From assembly GCA_946528555.1 (NCBI GenBank), contig CAMMYS010000013.1, positions 1 through 17,827 on the forward strand: 17,827 nucleotides of DNA, written 5' to 3'. Below are positions 13,677-17,827 of this stretch, in pieces (the first letter of the stretch is position 1; each line of letters begins with the position of its first letter). The notes beneath the pieces are model-generated. The model was not told the origin of the DNA. It ran no database searches and saw only the letters and a list, made by a program, of their open reading frames with translations. A program made the translations under genes and the position numbers. The DNA is from an uncultured Mycoplasmatota bacterium. Lineage in GTDB: Bacteria; Bacillota_I; Bacilli_A; RF39; UBA660.

Positions 13677-14582
13677 ATGGAAAATAATCAAAATATTGAA
13701 ATGAATCAAAATGATGGTGGCAAAAAATCAGGAGTAATAGTATTTGTTATTATTCTTCTTATAGTATGTTGTAGTGCATGTGTTATTGGATATATTGTTT
13801 TAAATAAAAACGATGATAATAGCGCTACTAATAGCAATGAGACAACTAATACTACAATGAATTATGTTGATGATGATCAGACTAATTCTACATCAACTAT
13901 ATCTACTGAAGTGAATGATGAACCTTCTAATGAAAGTGAAATTATAAATGATGAAGATAACGAAGAAGAAAGAGAGTTATTAACTAAAAAAGATAAAGAT
14001 TATGTTTATACATATTATTATGATGAAGAAGATGAATATGGTAACGAAGTAGTATCATTTAAAATAAAAGATAAAGATGTAATAGATGATATTGGATTTA
14101 TTTCTGAAATTTCAGAAATTAAAAAATATAATGATTTTATTGCTATTAAGGCAAACTATGTAGCAACATGTGGGCCTGATCATAATGATTTGTTTATATT
14201 TGATTATAATGGAAATATTTTATTTAAATCAGGTAGTATTTCTATAGAAGATTTATCAAAATGGAAGAATACAGATGATGATAATAAATGGTATGTTGGT
14301 CAAATGCAATTAGCAAGTTATAAATATAATGAAAATGATAAACAGTTAGAAGTAACATATAGTTTCAATATTTATTCTGTAATTGGTGATTGTTCAGGAG
14401 AAGAGGAAGAAGAACATTTCTGTAAAGCATCTAAAAAAGGAACATTATATGATAATGCAGTTATAACTACTAAATTTAGTAATGGAAAATTTGGAGAAGA
14501 AACAGTATCTAGTAAAAATGTATTTAATATAAATAATTATGACGATGATGATAAAGAATTATATAAAGAATCATGTAAGTGA
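13677..14582 (+). CDS. Unknown membrane-anchored acidic protein, 301 aa
   Basis: I do not recognise this protein. A short polar N-terminus (residues 1-16) ending in KK leads to one membrane segment (about 19-42) containing C31, C32 and C35. A low-complexity linker follows (about 43-100), rich in Asn, Thr, Ser, Asp and Glu, and then a folded-looking domain (about 105-301). The outer domain has four cysteines (165, 239, 249, 300), an even number that allows two disulfides. The region EGEEEEEH-like near 241-247 and the DDDD near 289-292 could bind cations. ATG 13677 is preferred to the upstream GTG pair at 13665/13668, which forms the GTGGTGA binding site. It is a single-gene unit between two terminators. 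A surface or sensory role is a guess. Confidence 0.8.
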   Translation: MENNQNIEMNQNDGGKKSGVIVFVIILLIVCCSACVIGYIVLNKNDDNSATNSNETTNTTMNYVDDDQTNSTSTISTEVNDEPSNESEIINDEDNEEERELLTKKDKDYVYTYYYDEEDEYGNEVVSFKIKDKDVIDDIGFISEISEIKKYNDFIAIKANYVATCGPDHNDLFIFDYNGNILFKSGSISIEDLSKWKNTDDDNKWYVGQMQLASYKYNENDKQLEVTYSFNIYSVIGDCSGEEEEEHFCKASKKGTLYDNAVITTKFSNGKFGEETVSSKNVFNINNYDDDDKELYKESCK

Positions 14583-14590
14583 TGAAATGT

Positions 14591-14619
14591 GTAAGGACTA
14601 GTAATCCTTACTTTTTTTT
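14591..14619 (+). terminator. Hairpin terminator after the 301-aa protein gene
   Basis: GTAAGGA (14591-14597) pairs perfectly with TCCTTAC (14605-14611) around a 7-nt loop, followed by eight T's (14612-14619). This is the most classical terminator in the window. Confidence 0.88.
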
Positions 14620-14627
14620 GTTATACT
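14619..14627 (+). promoter_or_regulatory. Extended -10 promoter of the natAB-peptidase unit
   Basis: TGTTATACT (-10 TATACT at 14622-14627) begins on the last T of the terminator tract. The predicted start near 14634 gives a 22-nt leader with AGGAG (14646-14650). A weaker alternative -10, TAAAAT (14637-14642), would cut off the binding site. Confidence 0.55.
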
Positions 14628-14655
14628 TATCTAGGATAAAATAATAGGAGTAAGT

Positions 14656-15417
14656 ATGATTGAAATTAATAATGTTTCTAAAGAATTTACTAAATTAGAT
14701 AGTAATAAGAAAAAAATTAAATTTTTGGCTGATGATGATATTTCAATTAAAGCTAAAGATGGTGAAATATTAGGTATATTAGGGCCTAATGGAGCTGGTA
14801 AAACAACATTACTTAGGATAATAGCTGGAATTATGAAACCTACTAAAGGTGAAGTAATAATTGATGAAAAAACATATGATAAAAATGATATAGAAATAAA
14901 GAAAAAGATAGCATTTTTATCTGGTAATACTAAATTATATAAAGATATATCTGCTGTAGAATTATTAAAGATGTGCGCTGATTATTATGAAGTTGATAAG
15001 AAGACTTTTAATAAAAGATTAGAAGAAATTATTAAGAGATTTGATATGGAATCATTCAAAAATCAAAGAATAGGTAGTTTATCTACAGGTCAAACTCAAA
15101 GAGTAGGAGTTGCTAGATGCATAATACATGATCCACATTACTATATTATGGATGAAGCTACTAGCGGACTTGATATTATTTCTAGTCAAGTAATATTAGA
15201 TTTTATTAAAGAAGAAAAGAAGAAAAATAAATGTATTATTTATTCTACACATTATATGGAAGAAGCAGAAAATATATGTGATAGAGTTGTATTAATTAAT
15301 AAAGGTAAAATTATTGCAGAAGGTACTCCTAAACAAATTGAAAAAGAAACTAAAACTTCAAATATTAGAGATGCTTTCTTATCTTTAATAGGAGGTGATA
15401 ATAATGAAATGGAGTAA
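14656..15417 (+). CDS. natA: ABC transporter ATP-binding protein, NatA-like
   Basis: This is the energising subunit of an ABC-2 type exporter. Motifs in order in the 253-residue protein: Walker A GPNGAGKT (43-50), signature LSTGQTQRV (142-150), Walker B YYIMDE (162-167), D-loop SGLD (170-173) and H-loop H199. The signature variant LSTGQTQR and the following GVAR with HDP are typical of NatA, the ATPase of the Na+ exporter NatAB of Bacillus. AGGAG at 14646 sets the start. The 3' end overlaps natB by 14 nt, and the natB binding site GGAGGTGA lies inside this gene. The substrate cannot be fixed from sequence: NatA-like ATPases also serve other ABC-2 exporters. Confidence 0.88.
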   Translation: MIEINNVSKEFTKLDSNKKKIKFLADDDISIKAKDGEILGILGPNGAGKTTLLRIIAGIMKPTKGEVIIDEKTYDKNDIEIKKKIAFLSGNTKLYKDISAVELLKMCADYYEVDKKTFNKRLEEIIKRFDMESFKNQRIGSLSTGQTQRVGVARCIIHDPHYYIMDEATSGLDIISSQVILDFIKEEKKKNKCIIYSTHYMEEAENICDRVVLINKGKIIAEGTPKQIEKETKTSNIRDAFLSLIGGDNNEME

Positions 15418-16549
15418 TATTAAAACCACTATTTTTAAAGAATTAAGAGGTATTTTTCGTGATAAAAAATCATTAGTAACACTTATTATGCTTCCATTTA
15501 TAATTCCTTTCTATGTTTTACTTATGGGATTTATGTTTGATGTAATGGAAGATTCAAATTATATAATAGGTGCTAACTATGAAATTAGTAATACTGAAAA
15601 GACTATTATTAATGAAGTTGGTGAATTAGACTTTAAATACTATGCTGATAAAGAAGCATTAGATAAAGCATATAAAAATGATGAAATTGATGGATATGTA
15701 ATAAAAGATGATAAAACATATACGATATATAGTGATATGTCATCAAATACTGGTACTATGATATATTCATATGTAAATGCTTATTTAACTGCTTATAATG
15801 AAAATATTGCTAATAATTATATTGTAAGTCAAGATATTGATCCTGATAAAGTATTTAAAAATATAATTGTTGAATCTGAAACACTTGGTGAAGAAGGAAA
15901 AGATGCTATTTTAATGATGTTACTTAGCATATCTATTACATATATTCTTATGATAATAGTTATAAGTACATCTACTGTTGCTACTGATGCAACTGCTGGT
16001 GAAAAAGAAAGAGGTACACTTGAAACATTGCTTACTTTTCCAATTAAAAGTAGTGAAATAATAACTGGTAAATACCTAGCAATAGCAGCTTGTGGTATTA
16101 TCTTAGGATTAGCTGCACTATTACTATTAGTTCCAGCTTTATCAATAGGAAAGATGTTATTTGTAGCATTTGAAGACTTTAGTACTAATTTTTCTGCAAC
16201 ATCTATTCTTATGACAGTATTTATTATAATAATATCTTCATTATTATCTGCTGGTATAGCAATGGCTTTAGCAGGAAATACAAAATCATATAAAGAAGCT
16301 CAAAGTGCATTACAAGGATTATCTTTTATTTCAATGATTCCAATGTTCTTAGAATTACTTGATATGGATAGTAAATTATTTGATATTATTCCTCTTGCAA
16401 ACTGTGGTTTAGCATTAAATAGAGTATTAACTGGTGATTTTACATTATCATCATTATTAGCAATGCTTATTAGTACAATAATTTATATAGTTATAATAAT
16501 TATATATATTTCAAAACAATATAAGTCTGAGAAAACATTATTTGGGTGA
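15404..16549 (+). CDS. natB: ABC-2 type permease, NatB-like
   Basis: This is the membrane subunit paired with the upstream ATPase. The 381-residue protein has the ABC-2/NatB layout: a cytoplasmic start with the FKELRGIFRDKKSL segment, a first helix at about 25-45, a large outer domain at about 46-170, and five or so further helices. The conserved coupling segment AGEKERGTLETLL (198-210), followed by PIKSSEIITGK, strongly matches NatB. I start at ATG 15404, behind GGAGGTGA (15391-15398), not at the in-frame GTG 15395, which is part of that site. It overlaps natA by 14 nt, and the next gene starts 5 bases after its stop, using GGGTGAT that includes the stop codon. The substrate could be Na+ or something else. 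Confidence 0.88.
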   Translation: MKWSNIKTTIFKELRGIFRDKKSLVTLIMLPFIIPFYVLLMGFMFDVMEDSNYIIGANYEISNTEKTIINEVGELDFKYYADKEALDKAYKNDEIDGYVIKDDKTYTIYSDMSSNTGTMIYSYVNAYLTAYNENIANNYIVSQDIDPDKVFKNIIVESETLGEEGKDAILMMLLSISITYILMIIVISTSTVATDATAGEKERGTLETLLTFPIKSSEIITGKYLAIAACGIILGLAALLLLVPALSIGKMLFVAFEDFSTNFSATSILMTVFIIIISSLLSAGIAMALAGNTKSYKEAQSALQGLSFISMIPMFLELLDMDSKLFDIIPLANCGLALNRVLTGDFTLSSLLAMLISTIIYIVIIIIYISKQYKSEKTLFG

Positions 16550-16554
16550 TTTTT

Positions 16555-17827
16555 ATGAAGAAAAATATAATTAAAGTAATAGCAGCTTTATTAATATTAT
16601 CTTCGTTATTTGGACCTAAAATATACTCTAGAATGCAAAGTAAGAACTATATAAATGATTATTATGACTATATTAATCATGATTATATAGAAAAAAATCC
16701 AATTGAAGAAAATTCAACTGGATGGAGTATGGTTGAAAAATATCAAGATGAAGTTGATGAAGAAATAGATAAAATTGCTGATGAATTAATCGCATCAGAT
16801 AATAAAAATATTAAAATAATATATAATAATTATAAAGATATGAATACTAGAAATAAACTAGGTATAAAACCACTTAAAAAGTATATTGATGGTATTAATA
16901 ATTCTAAGAATATAAATGAATTAATTAATGAAATATTTATAGTTGAAAAAGATCTTAAATTATTTTTATTAACTAATTCAAAAATATCTAAAGATTTTAA
17001 AGATTCTAGTAAATATATAGTATATTTTTATCCAATATCATTTGATTTTGATTCTGATCCTACTGTATATTCAAATAGTGATTTTGATAGTTATGAAGCT
17101 ATTATTCAAAAATACGTAAATAGAATATTAAAATTATATGGATATGAAGAAAAAGAAGCTAGAAAAATAGCTAATAATATATTAGAAATGAAAATAGATA
17201 TTTCATCTAAGTCTAAAAAGTCTGATGATTATATTGATATGATTTCTTATTACAATATTATTGATAAAGATGATTTGCAAAATATATATACTAATATAAA
17301 TATTGATAAATATTTAAGCATGAGAGGTTTAAATAATCAAACTTATAGTATTGTAGATATTGAAAATTATAAAGCTTTTAATAGTTATTTAAATAATAAC
17401 AATTTAGATTTATTAAAAAACTATTTTATATGTAGAATACTTGAAAGTTTTTCTGATGTTTTATCTGAAGATTATTTAAAATTGCAATATGATTTAGCAA
17501 AAGATTTAGGTAGTGAAGATGATTATGATTTAGATAAAATTACAAGAGATACTATTATTAGTATATTTAATGATTTAGTTGAAGAAGAATATGCAAATAA
17601 AAACTTTAGTAAAAAAGATGAAAATGAAATAACTGAATTAATTGATGAAATAATTAAATACTATATTGATAATATTAATAAACTTGAATGGATGGATTCA
17701 TCTACTAAAGAAAAAGCTATATTAAAATTAAATAATTTAAAAATAAATGTTGGATTATTTAATCATAATGTATTAAGTGATAAATATGTTTTAAATGAAA
17801 ATAATAATTTATTTGATAATTATCTTT
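16555..17827 (+). CDS. M13-family metallopeptidase, N-terminal part (runs off the window)
   Basis: The frame is open from ATG 16555 to the right edge, 424 codons. A basic start and hydrophobic segment (about residues 5-20) look like a signal or anchor. The mature part starts in the way M13 (neprilysin/PepO) peptidases do: DYYDYINHDYIEKN, then a Trp (TGW) and an E/D-rich helix. Further on, LEWMDSSTKEKAILKLNNLK and NVG near residue 377 match the strongly conserved block that precedes the catalytic domain. The zinc motif HExxH would lie beyond the window, so activity cannot be judged. GGGTGAT (16544-16550) is the binding site and contains the natB stop, so it is co-expressed with natAB. M13 enzymes cut short peptides outside the cell membrane. 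Confidence 0.88.
   Translation, partial: MKKNIIKVIAALLILSSLFGPKIYSRMQSKNYINDYYDYINHDYIEKNPIEENSTGWSMVEKYQDEVDEEIDKIADELIASDNKNIKIIYNNYKDMNTRNKLGIKPLKKYIDGINNSKNINELINEIFIVEKDLKLFLLTNSKISKDFKDSSKYIVYFYPISFDFDSDPTVYSNSDFDSYEAIIQKYVNRILKLYGYEEKEARKIANNILEMKIDISSKSKKSDDYIDMISYYNIIDKDDLQNIYTNINIDKYLSMRGLNNQTYSIVDIENYKAFNSYLNNNNLDLLKNYFICRILESFSDVLSEDYLKLQYDLAKDLGSEDDYDLDKITRDTIISIFNDLVEEEYANKNFSKKDENEITELIDEIIKYYIDNINKLEWMDSSTKEKAILKLNNLKINVGLFNHNVLSDKYVLNENNNLFDNYL

Overview
This window is a compact stretch of a very AT-rich bacterial chromosome with no tRNA, rRNA, CRISPR array or intact insertion sequence. TGA ends at least three genes (10395-10397, 14580-14582, 16547-16549) and TGG encodes Trp, so the code is the standard bacterial one (table 11), not the Mycoplasma code. 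The low GC, AGGTGAT-type ribosome binding sites, an rnc...smc cluster, type-2-like peptide deformylase, cvpA/trxA linkage and NatAB point to an uncultured Bacilli-like Bacillota lineage, possibly a reduced-genome gut commensal. The lineage is inferred; the sequence alone does not prove it.

Layout. 1-1400: the tail of a membrane protein gene, then a broken 5' copy of rnc (RNase III), two unknown membrane-protein genes and a terminator, then the start of the intact rnc. The first ~113 coding bases of rnc occur twice, about 97% identical and 1132 bp apart. 1288-3107: rnc coupled to an unknown 390-residue protein gene. 3140-7131: a second unit with two tandem paralogous single-pass membrane proteins and smc, whose product is unusually short. 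7139-8744: two minus-strand genes, a secreted or anchored protein of unknown function and def. 8799-11390: a three-gene operon of a large surface protein, a CvpA-family membrane protein and thioredoxin. 11394-13652: queA-tgt, the last steps of tRNA queuosine formation. 13652-14619: a single anchored acidic protein. 14619-end: natA-natB and an M13-family metallopeptidase that runs off the window.

Genes within units overlap by 1-14 nt (TAATG and ATGA junctions) and are probably translationally coupled. Units are separated by hairpin terminators, several of which begin in the stop codon of the upstream gene. At three places the T-tract of the terminator runs directly into the TG of an extended -10 promoter (TGnTATAAT type). 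No stretch over 300 bases lacks a gene.

The most notable point is the partial rnc duplication. It encloses a two-gene cargo whose first gene appears to take its promoter, ribosome binding site and start codon from the broken rnc copy. Several orphan membrane or secreted proteins (1935-3107, 3173-4151, 7139-8122, 8853-10397, 13677-14582) have no function I can assign.
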